DNA of 64,000 nucleotides, taken from contig OY294049.1 in the NCBI GenBank assembly GCA_958510825.1, forward strand, positions 30,222,774 to 30,286,773. The letters are read 5' to 3'. Shown piece after piece: positions 19,543 through 28,510 of this stretch; position 1 is the stretch's first letter; every line of letters begins with the position of its first letter. The position numbers and the translations under genes were made by a program. This DNA comes from Brachypterus glaber (taxonomy: Eukaryota; Arthropoda; Insecta; Coleoptera; Kateretidae). The notes beneath the pieces were generated by a model that was given only the letters and a program-made list of their open reading frames with translations, was not told where the DNA came from and searched no databases.

Positions 19543-21878
19543 ATTTTTGTGTATATAACTATGGAATAAGTTCTTATATTTAAGTCATGATGGCGCTGTA
19601 GTATTTTTTGAAGTTAAGAAAGGCTAAAAAGTTATAAATGTATAAGAGAAGATGTTATTTGTATAGTTATAGTTATCTTACCTTTTTTTTAATCAAATTT
19701 CCTTCGAAATCATTCTATGTTATTTATGACAGTGGAAATAATTTCACTGATGTTGGACCCAATTTCCGAAAATCCATCATCCCTGTCTAAAGGAATAATC
19801 GCTTTTCTTTTGTTGCAGGATGTTTTTTACATATTTTTTTTGTGTATTGGGATATTAATCCACGAATTTGACTGGGTTGCAAGTATTCTTCGGGTAAAAA
19901 AAACATAAGTTCCGTTTAGCTGGTAGTCTTGCAACTTTAAAGCCAAGTAGCTACTTGATTTTTAAAGGACATTTAAAAAAAAATTACTGTTGATTCAATC
20001 AGCGGTGACTGCACGTCGTATTTTCTCGCAACTGAGAAGTTTATTTAAAAATATGTATATAAATTATATTATAATATATACTATATTTATAATTTTTAGT
20101 CAAATAGTACGTTTTATTATGAAACAACCTTTTATTTTATTTGGCGACCCCAAATTAGTAAAAATAGCATGTATGTTTGAACGCGCACTTACATTAAATC
20201 TCTTACTTCCAGGAAATTATAAAGATAAAGCAGTGCCATCTGAATCTCAGATTCAGAACTAGAAGGAAATAACTTTTTTTAGAGTTAATGTGCAGTATTA
20301 TGTGCAGTTTTAATGTATATAAGCACATCAATAAGCTTATCCTAGTAAACAATGTAAGGAACACCCCTACGTGCAGATTCACTTTAAAATTGATCTTGAC
20401 GAAAGGAATCAAATTACCTCTAGTCAGTCTCTACGGCAAATAACAACAAAAAAATTGTAGTTGAATGTACTGTATCCACTTTTTCTTCGCAGCGATGCTT
20501 CTTCGAGTTCATAGGTCATGAAAATAGTCAATATTTTTCGAAAAAATTACCCCAGCGCCACCTTTAGGCAAATATTTAAACTTGTTGTAAAAATCTAGTA
20601 ATCCATGATAGTCATATACGTACCAAAAATAAAGCTAGTGAGTACTGAATTAATTTTTATATACCCAGAAAACTAAACTCACGGCCTACGTGCAGAGTCA
20701 CTTTAAAATTGATTTTGCCGAAAGGAATCAAATTACCCCTAGTTAGTCTCTATGGTAAATTACAAAGAAAACTTTGTAGTTTAATGTGCCATGCCCACTT
20801 TTTCTGAGCAGCGTTGCTTCTTCGAGTCCATAGGTCATGAAAATGGTCAATATTTTTCGAAAAAATGACCACAGCGCCATCTTTTGTGAAAATCTAGTAA
20901 TCCATGATAGTCATATACATACCAAAAATAATGTTAATGGGTATTGAAATAATTTTTATATACCCAAAAAACTAAATTCAATGCCTACGTGCAGTCACTT
21001 TAAAATTGATTTTGCCGAAAGGAATCAAATTACCCCTAGTTAGACTTTATGGTAAATTACAAAGGAAACTTTGTAGTTTAATGTGCCATGCCCACTTTTT
21101 CTGAGCAGCGTTGCTTCTTCGAGTCCATAGGTCATGAAAATGGTGAATATTTTTCGAAAAAATGACCGCAGCGCCATCTTTAGGCAAATATTTAAACTTT
21201 TTTTTCGTGAAAATCTAGTAATCCATGAGAGTCATACACATACCAAAAATAAAGTTGATAGGTGTTTAAATAATTTATATATACGCAAAAACAAAATTTT
21301 ATCTTTTTTGGGGACCTTAAACTCTTTTGGTCCTAGAGGCCAAAGTTTTGGCCCAATCAAAGAAACATTTTAGATTTGACTCGTAATTAGTTGTAAGAAT
21401 AAGGAAAAAAAATATCATTTAAATCAAAGATGTGTTGGAGATCGACTGTTCGATTCTCTCGCGAAAGTATAGTTAAAGCCTTAGGCCATACAATTTATAT
21501 ACAGGGTGTTCTACAAGCTTTATGACAAACTTTGTCAGATGATAGCTGGGTTAATTCTAAACATTTTTTCTTAAATGAACATGGGTCCGATTCGTTTTTG
21601 TTTAGAAGTTACAAGCATTTTATAATAGTAAGTATACTACGCGAACCTAGTTTTCAGTGCACGAGAGTGCTAATATTTTTACAAGGCGGAGCTGAGTAAA
21701 AAAAAGGAATCGAAGTGCACTGAAATAGGTTTGCATTGAGGTGCGTATATTATTTTTTCTACGACCCATCACCTAAACATCTAAAAAAGCAAAAATTGTC
21801 TTAAAATTAATTTTAAATACGTTCTTCTTAAATGTAATCCATTCTTATAGTAAAAACCTTGTTCCTAACACCTTGTGT

Positions 21879-21955
21879 TGACTTTTCCGCCATGACTGAT
21901 TGACCGAACACCTCCTAGGCGGCGTTCAGTCAACTTGTCGCTTGCGGAAAAGTGG
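21879..21955. repeat. Near-palindrome around CCTAGG
   Basis: GACTTTTCCGC ... GCGGAAAAG form outer arms and TTGACCGAACACCTCCTAGG pairs with the following GGCGGCGTTCAGTCAA (with mismatches). Part of the interior of the 999-bp foldback. Confidence 0.65.
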
Positions 21956-22102
21956 GACTTTCCGCACTTGTTAGGAAAATAATTATTACCTACGACCTAG
22001 TTAGTAGATAGTGTTTATTTTCCACCCGTTGCTATGACAGCTGTTGAAAAGTGACAGTCAGCTAATTTTAAATATCTGCTGTTGTGTCAGAAAACAAGTG
22101 AA

Positions 22103-22233
22103 CCCTGCTGAAAATGACGGGTCTGGGCGGGTATAAATGGTGCATAAACCGGACTTGAGAGGATGAAATTCACCCGCTCAAGTCCGGTCTATGCAACATT
22201 TATACCCGCGCAGACCCGTCTATTTCAATAGGG
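22103..22233. mobile_element. 131-bp palindromic mini-element, copy 1
   Basis: Starts CCCTGCTGAAAATGACGGGT and ends with the near-complement. The arms pass through GGGCGGGTATAAATGGTGCA and ACCGGACTTGAG, leaving about 20 bp unpaired. A second copy of the same length lies at 52,609-52,739, which shows it is a mobile family and not a local accident. Confidence 0.8.
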
Positions 22234-22499
22234 AAGTCAAACACAAACATCAAACTAATAAAATTAATTTTAAGACAATTTTTGCTTTTTTTGGATGTTT
22301 AGGTGATGGGTCGTAGGAAAAATAGTATACGCGCCTTGACGCAAACCTAGGCTAGCATACTCGGTGCATATTAAAATGTTTGTAACTTCTAAACCAAAAC
22401 GAATCGGACCCATTTTCATTTAAGAAAAAATATTTAGAATTAACCCAGCTATCATCCGCCAAAATTTATCATAGAGCTTGCAGAACACCCTGTATAGTT

Positions 22500-23780
22500 G
22501 GGCGGGCACTGACTAGCATTTCTAATTTTTATATTAAAATGTTTTTACAGAAGAAGTCTAAATATGTGTGTATAAATATTAGACAGCCAAAGGCCAAAAT
22601 AAAGTTATGAACATTTTTCTGGAAAAAAAACATTTTTTTGTTATTTTATATGATAAAATTTGAAGATGACTGCGCAAGCATTTAAAATTTAGACACTAAA
22701 ATATTCTAATATATACAGTTCTTAAAATGTTTTAATATTAGATAGCTGAAATAAAACAAAAAAAAAAGAATGAGCATTTTTATGTGGAAATTAATCATTA
22801 TTCCAGGTAGGCTTGAAATTTTATTTTAAAAATCAATAAGTTTATTCTATTGTTTATATTGGAAATGCTCCTAAATTAACACATATGAACAAAAAATTAT
22901 TAAAATGTGGTTTCTGAAATACCTCTGGGTGAAAACCTAGTCCTTTAAAGAGGACACCCTAAAATTTGATTTTTATTTAATATCTTATAAACCATCTAAG
23001 GGAACGTTCAAGTATTACGTAAGGCAAAATTTGGCCATTTTTGACCCCGCCCCCATGTAACGAGGCGTAACATTTTCAAGACCCCCACCCCCCCCATTTG
23101 TAACGTAATATTTTTTTGCAAAAAGTAAAGAAATTGAAAGGAAATTTTGCTTTAAGATTTAACCGGATTTAACCGTTTTTTAACCAGTTATTGCTTCCGT
23201 GTTTTAACCAAAAACCGGTCAACCGAAAATTAGTTATTGCCTATGGTTTTCTATCTCTATTTTTTTTGTTTAGAGGATTCAGGGAATGCCGTGCGGAAAA
23301 AAATTTGCAAAGAATCCCTATCTTTGGCCTAAATCATTGTTAAAAACGTGATCCAATAAAAATAGTTATTTATGTGTATTAAACCATTTAAGATTTATTT
23401 CACCAATAAAATATTTTTAAACAATTCATCGTAAGATCAAATCAATCAAATTTTTACTACTTTCTTGTCCCCACTCTAAAAGAAAAGAGTCAATATATTT
23501 TTTTAAAGAATCTTACATATTCTAGTACTACTCAAATGGTTTTATTTGAAAAATTAAAATACAGTGTAATAAATATTTTATATTGGTTTAATAGTAATTT
23601 TTATCAAAATTTTGTTGTCCCCAGCAACATTTATATACATATTTATTTTATGTGTACAAAGTTATGCATTATATTTACTTCTTTCTAATTATTTTTTAAA
23701 AGACACTTGATAGTGTTATTATTTTATAAACTAAGCAAAGCTTTTGAGATCCAACAAAAAAAGTTGGTATCAATAATAAG
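22500..23780. other. AT-rich intergenic DNA with a C-rich dispersed repeat
   Basis: No gene. At about 22,995-23,130 a segment with GTTCAAGTATTACGTAAG, TTTTTGACCCCGCCCCCATG and TTTGTAACGTAATATTT resembles a short repeat family found in insects, in which a TATTACGTAA motif precedes C-rich tracts; a fragment recurs at about 44,198. The rest shows homopolymer runs only. Confidence 0.5.
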
Positions 23781-23797
23781 TTTGTCCCAAAAAATTG

Positions 23798-24160
23798 ATG
23801 TCCATCTACGTGGCAAAACGTAGTCGTTTATTACATTACAATGAAACGTTTTATCACATATGTAATTATGCCCAAATAAACCCTATTTATTAAGTACTTA
23901 AATGTTAATGTTACTTTTCTTTTAATAACCCCACTTTTTTTATAGGGGAGGAATTTTCGAAAAAAAAAAGGAATGTACCTTTTTAAATGTCCATCACCGT
24001 GGTTACAGTTTTTTTCTAATTTGGATGGAATGGAATGGAATTTTAAAATTTTGGTCTTAAACAATGGGTCTTTGTGATCCAATATTCTGATAAAATTTTT
24101 AGGAAAATAATGAACATCTAATATTTTTTTTGTCGCCACTTTAAATGTCCATCTACGTGG
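23798..24160. repeat. Spaced ATGTCCATCTACGTGG motifs
   Basis: The 16-mer or a close variant occurs at 23,798, 23,987 and 24,145, and again at 27,906 beyond the nested LINEs. Spacing of 189 and 158 bp suggests a decayed tandem repeat that continues as the array at 27,945. Confidence 0.6.
24144..24160. repeat. Candidate target-site duplication of the outer LINE, left
   Basis: AATGTCCATCTACGTGG here pairs with AATGTCCGTATACGTGG at 27,905-27,921 (15 of 17 identical). Caution: the motif belongs to a local repeat, so the match could be repeat-derived. Confidence 0.5.
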
Positions 24161-24186
24161 TTAATGGATAAAATCTTATCTATCAG

Positions 24187-24203
24187 ATCGAACTCAATAT
24201 TTT
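24187..24203. repeat. 17-bp target-site duplication, left copy
   Basis: ATCGAACTCAATATTTT at 24,187-24,203 is repeated exactly at 26,470-26,486, bracketing the inner minus-strand LINE. Length and exactness are typical of LINE integration. Confidence 0.9.
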
Positions 24204-26469
24204 AATTTTAATTTAAAGTAGTTTATTGACAACAAAAGTTATACAAAAGGCCATTGACCGAGGTCCTTCAGCCAGTATTCAATATAAATAGTAATAGTAA
24301 CAGTATGACTGTAAATAACAAAAATAAACTTTATGAAAAAAAAAAAATAAATAAATAACTTATTGTTTTGCAGCAAAAAAAGAAAAAAAAAATTGTACAT
24401 ATATGTAAAACATTTATTCGTTCAGATCTTGTAGTAGTTCCCATAGAGTCTTTTCTGGATATTTGGCTTTGGCAGGTCTGTTGTTGCGCTTTATACAGAA
24501 TCGGTCGAGCAGTAACTGGTTGAACTCTGATTTAGCAAACTTATGTGAGAGAATTTGTAGGCGGGAGGTAATAGGAGTAGTAGATGTTAACTGAAGAAGG
24601 CGAATGTTGGAAGGATTATGCAGGGGATTGGTTGGGTGTCTAATTTTGGTTATCCTTCGAAGAGCGGAAGTCTCTGCCACACGGATATTTTCTTTTGCAG
24701 GATTGTTAGCATTTAAGAAGAGTGGATGTCCGTATTCCAGGAGTGGTCTGCAGATAGCTTTGTAGATTTTACTGGCGGTGTATGTGCTAATGCCACAGTC
24801 TTTATAGGTGAGGCTTCGGAAGTGGCTCGCTCTGCTGATGGTTGCGTTTTTAATGTTTTTGGAATGGAGGTTGAAATTCAGTTTGTGGTCCAAAACAATG
24901 CCTAAATACTTCACATCAGAAGACGGGAAGATGATCTCGTTCATCAGCTATATTGTGGGTGAGTTTGGTGTCTTTCGATGGTTAAAAATTATTAGTTGGG
25001 ACTTCCGTGCGTTAACAATCTGTCTCCACTTGTAGTACCAGCGGGCTATAGAGTTGGCCAGCGTTTGCAGTGTTTCCATAGTCTTCCTAAGTGTTTTCTT
25101 GTGGGCCAGCAGAGCTGCGTCGTCAGCGAATTGAAGAAGGTAGGATTCAGGATCAAAGTGATTTATATCATTAGAGAGGTAACAGTAGAGATCGAAGCAA
25201 AATATGTTGAACAGGAGGGGGGAAAGAGGGGAGCCTTGAGGGCACCTTGTTCAGGAGAAAAAAAAGCAGAAAACGAGGAGTTAATTTTTACTTGGATCAT
25301 TCTATTTTCCAGGAAGCCTTTAGTTATTAGGATAAGATAGTCGGGAACTTTAAGTGACATCATTTGGAAAAGAATTCCTCTATGCCAAACACTGTCAAAC
25401 GCTTTTTGAATATCGAGTAGTAGTGCCGCTGATTTTTTACCCTCTAGTTTTGTGGTTTGAATGTTAGAAGTTAGAATCGAGAGAGGATGGAGTGTTGAAC
25501 ATTTTTCTCGGAAGCCAAATTGGTATAGAGGAATCTTGTCTATTTCTTTTTCGATCCGCATCTTGACTATTTTTTCGAAGATTTTGCCAAGTACGGGAAG
25601 TAATGTTATTGGTCGATAGTTCGTCGCTCGAGAGTGATCCGAGTTTGGCTTAGCAATGACAGTTATGTGGCCAGTTTTCCATTCTGGAGGGAAGTAATAA
25701 TTATTAATAGAAAATTCGTAGAGTTTGATAATGTAATGGTGTACTTCCAAATCCAATTTTCTTATCATGTTTAGAGTGATATTATCTTTACCCGGGGATG
25801 TACTTTTGCCTTTTGAGATTATATCAAAATATTCGGACTCGCGGATAATCTCATTGCCTATCGGGAAATTCCGTGTTAAAAAAGTGTTGTACCAGTTGTT
25901 GATTCGGTTAAAGTTATCGTCGTTGAATGAAGGATCGTTATTGAATGAGTAGATATCCTGGAAGTGTTCTTTGAAAATGTTGGTTTTTTCTTCATCACTT
26001 GAATAAGTTACACCGTTCTCAATGATGTTATCAATTTTGTTTTTATTTTTGTATTTAGACAAGACTTTAATTTGGTGCCAGTATTTTTTTCCTTTTAGAT
26101 CGCTAATTTCTTTACAAGAATCCAACCATTGGTTTTCTTTGTATTGTTTAACCAGGACCTGAACCTCTTTGTTAAGTTTGTTTAACTGTTGTTTTGTTTC
26201 AGGTATTTGATTTTGTTGGTATTCGCGGTATAGTCTTCTTTTTCTTTTAATTAAATTAATTATGTGTGGCGGCAATGCATGAGTATTTGAATTTAAACTG
26301 AGGCGAATTTTCTAAAACTGCATCAGCGAATTTTTTATGAAAAGCTGTTATATGAGTGGGGGTGATTTGCTGATCTTGAACAGAGAGAATGAAGGTTTTC
26401 AGTGCGTCGTTAACTTTGTTCATGTCACATTTGTTAAAGTTGTGCTTAAAAATGTCACTTTGTGGGGGC
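24204..26469 (-). mobile_element. Inner 5'-truncated LINE (Jockey-like), nested insertion
   Basis: 2,266 bp on the minus strand, bracketed by a perfect 17-bp target-site duplication. Its A-rich 3' end on the minus strand lies at 24,204-24,230. It carries the C-terminal end of an endonuclease-like ORF and most of the RT. Because it interrupts the outer LINE, it is the younger of the two. Confidence 0.9.
24414..26469 (-). pseudogene. LINE ORF2 (endonuclease C-term and reverse transcriptase), disrupted
   Basis: Minus-strand pieces in order: 26,489-26,256 (end of the endonuclease-to-RT linker), 26,275-25,163 (370-residue RT frame) and 24,944-24,414 (C-terminal 176 residues). RT landmarks: KGKSTSPGKDNI, NYRPITLLPVLGKIFEKIV, motif A LLLDIQKAFDSVWHRG, and motif C QFADDAALL at about 25,120. 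The frame shifts at a G/C-run near 25,210-25,230, so FADD lies in a different phase from motif A, and a stop at about 24,952 separates the C-terminal piece. The catalytic residues themselves are kept. The element copied its RNA at the target site; this copy is broken by one indel and one nonsense change, so it is fairly young. Confidence 0.85.
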
Positions 26470-26486
26470 ATCGAACTCAATATTTT
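26470..26486. repeat. 17-bp target-site duplication, right copy
   Basis: Exact copy of 24,187-24,203. Confidence 0.9.
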
Positions 26487-27699
26487 CAAATAAAAGGTGA
26501 AAAAGAAGACATTTTAAATTTCCCATATAAATCTTCCATAAAAAAATTACGGTACGGTGTACCACAAGGGGAAATTTTATCCCCGTTATTGTTTTTAATT
26601 TTTTATTTTATTATTCCATCAATCTATTTTCTAATCATCGTACAGAGTGATATTGGTAGACAGACAGTTTCGGGCTGCTCTTCAGTGCCAAGAGTCAACT
26701 CTGCACGCTGATTAAGAAAACGTTTTTAGACTTTACTCGCAAAAGGAGTACTGAAGAGGGCCAGCAGCCCGAAACTGTCAGTCTACCAATATTACTCTGT
26801 ACGATGATTAGAAAATAGATTGATGGAATAATAAATTAATATTTTTATAATTCTGTTTAAAATTAAAAATTTCTGTCCTTTTTAATTTTCTGTAATGATT
26901 TACACTTTAAATTCGACATTTTTAAGTTATTTTCTAAACTGTGTCAATACGCTGACGTCATTATCTGTTACTGGAAAACATATCGAGGAGCTTTCTAAAA
27001 AGGTAGAAAACATTATTAACAAAATGATTGAATCTTGTAAAATTGATAATCTTATACTAAACCCAGAAAAAACAGTTTTATTAAGTTTCTCAAACAGTAA
27101 AATTTTCCCCTTATTAAATTAAATGAAAAGTCATTACCGATAGAAGAAACAACCAAATTTTTGGGCTTGACAATTGATAACAGACTTTCTTGGAAGCCTC
27201 ATATAGATGCCATAGCAAAAAAGCTAAATAGTGCTTATTACGCTATATAAAATCTTACAAAATGTGTCGATATTACAAGTACATTAGCTTACTATTTTGC
27301 CTATGTTTAAAGTAGACTTCAGTATGGGATTATTATTTGGGGGGGATCCTCAGAGAGTGAAAGGCTTTTTAAAATACAAAAAAAATTATTAGGAAACTCT
27401 CGAAAAGTCATTATCGGGAACATTGTAAGCCACTGTTTATAAAATATAAAATAATGACTTTATACTCATTACACATTTACAAGATATGCATTTTTGTTTT
27501 TCAAAATGGAAACTTTTTTCATATTTACAAAAACAAATTTTTTAATATAGGAATGGAAACCAGACGTGGTGACTTCTTCGAGATTCCAGCACACAAGACT
27601 GCTCTATTTGAAAAAGGCCCTAGATATTTAAGTATTAAAATATTCAAAAACCTTCCTAAAGAAATAGGGAAATATCAGATTTTAAACTATTCAAGTTGA
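26487..27699 (+). pseudogene. Outer LINE reverse transcriptase, 3' part
   Basis: After the nested insertion the plus-strand RT resumes with KLRYGVPQGEILSPLLFLIF (motif B region, about 26,545-26,610), then is cut by a palindromic insert. Motif C is expected at about 26,945-26,965, where CAATACGCTGAC is followed directly by GTCATTATC: Gln-Tyr-Ala-Asp survives but the second Asp is lost with about five bases, which also shifts the frame. Next come KKVENIINKMIESCKIDNLILNPEKT (in pieces) and, at 27,454-27,699, the C-terminal block ending in KGPRYLSIKIFKNLPKEIG. At least three lesions make this dead. Confidence 0.75.
26608..26834. mobile_element. 227-bp palindromic insert in the outer LINE
   Basis: Left arm 26,608-26,689 (TTATTCCATCAATCTATTTT, GTACAGAGTGATATTGGTAG, CAGTTTCGGGCTGC) pairs with right arm 26,748-26,834. 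The ~58-bp centre is unpaired. It falls between RT motifs B and C, so it entered the LINE after the LINE was made, or marks a rearrangement there. Confidence 0.75.
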
Positions 27700-27904
27700 A
27701 GTTAAAACAATTTTGTTTAGAAAGGCCTTTATACTCAATTGAAGAATTTTTTAATTTTTAATCCGAATCCGATTCCTGCATGAATCGTTTGGTCTAAATT
27801 GTTTTGTCTTACTGTTTATGTACCTATTTAAATTATATTTTTGTGACGTACTAATATTCATGTAATTATGGATATTCTGGTGAATAAAGAATCTTATCTT
27901 ATCT

Positions 27905-27921
27905 AATGTCCGTATACGTGG
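27905..27921. repeat. Candidate target-site duplication of the outer LINE, right
   Basis: Pairs with 24,144-24,160 with two mismatches. Confidence 0.5.
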
Positions 27922-28510
27922 AAACTTTGTATTTTTATTTTTTTTTTGCAATACGTCGCTTACCACTTAACTTAGAAAAAATACTTTACATCAAAAGAAA
28001 GCTTATAAAATTCTCTACAAAAAATGTTCTATGCATTTTTACGCTACGGCTAGGACACTTTGAGGCATAGGCACAAAAAGAGAAAAAATCTGAAAAATAC
28101 AGCATATAACCAATTTTTTTTTGCGATAAAACGCTTACAACTTATCGAATGCAAAAAAATATGTCACTGGATGAAAGCCTATATAATTACCTACAATTGT
28201 ACAGTCCTAACATTAGCATAAAAATGCATATAACATTTATGTTATATGCATTTTTATGCTAATGTTAGGACTGTTTGAAGTGTTCGCACAGAAAAAAAGT
28301 CAGAAAAATACATTACAAATTTTATTTTTTTGTGATAACTCGATAACTACTCAACCCTATGAAAAAAAGTTGAGAACCAAATAAAAGCTTACCTAATTCT
28401 CTACAAAACATGTCATATGCATTATTATGCTAGGATTATTTGACGTAGAGGCAAGAAAACGAAAAAAATAAGAAAAATAACTGACCATTTTTTTGAGGGA
28501 AAGTTGATGG
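27922..28510. repeat. ~190-bp tandem array, about three diverged units
   Basis: Units share AATTMTCTACAAAAHATGT, ATGCATTWTTAYGCTA, GGCAYAAAAAGAGAAAAAA and a GCGATAAAACG or GTGATAACTCG block. The middle unit is folded back on itself at the palindrome 28,201-28,274. Confidence 0.65.
28201..28274. repeat. Perfect 74-bp palindrome (36-bp arms, 2-base spacer)
   Basis: The left arm starts ACAGTCCTAACATTAGCATA and the right arm is its exact complement, with TT between. No mismatch was found by reading. Such an exact hairpin must be recent or maintained. Confidence 0.9.

Larger units (their letters stand above)
17847..21476. mobile_element. 3.6-kb foldback element with internally repeated arms
   Basis: Terminal inverted repeats begin TTAACTAT, then two variable bases and TTTCGCGAGAGAATCGAAC on the left; the right end at 21,476 is their complement. 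The arms pair for more than 1 kb. Within each arm a ~310-370-bp unit recurs: GATGGCGCTGTGGT, CATTTTCATGACCTATGGAC, GAAGAAGC, GGCACATTAAACTAC, GACTAACTAGGGGTAAT, CCTTTCGGCAAAATC and CTGCACGTAGGC. The centre (about 19,390-20,290) is less repeated and carries only short frames without known motifs. No transposase is seen, so it is presumably non-autonomous. Confidence 0.8.
21498..22496. mobile_element. 999-bp foldback, TATACAGGGTGTTCT termini
   Basis: The left end TATACAGGGTGTTCTACAAG is matched by its complement at 22,477-22,496 with few changes. Pairing runs inward through CGAATCGGACCCAT and TAGGTGATGGGTCGTAG (their complements on one side) and AAAATTAATTTTAAGACAAT. The centre holds a second near-palindrome (about 21,879-21,955, around CCTAGG) and the small palindromic element at 22,103. 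No ORF. TATACAGGGTG ends are widespread in insect non-autonomous elements. Confidence 0.85.
24161..27904 (+). mobile_element. Outer 5'-truncated LINE (Jockey/I-like), split by a nested LINE
   Basis: The plus-strand LINE begins at about 24,161, is interrupted by the minus-strand LINE at 24,204-26,469, and resumes at 26,487. Reading frame continues across the site: the short piece left of the insertion ends in an S-D-R-T-Q-like motif that runs straight into the RT block at 26,487. The 3' UTR ends with AATAAAGAATCTTATCTTAT. Without the insert and its duplication it is about 1.46 kb. It also contains a 227-bp palindromic insert (26,608-26,834). Confidence 0.75.

Noticed and set aside
19717..20262. 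Two short hydrophobic frames in the centre of the 3.6-kb foldback
   Set aside because: 63 and 90 residues, AT-driven Ile/Phe/Leu content, no motif, no paired partner; could not be supported as a transposase or membrane protein.
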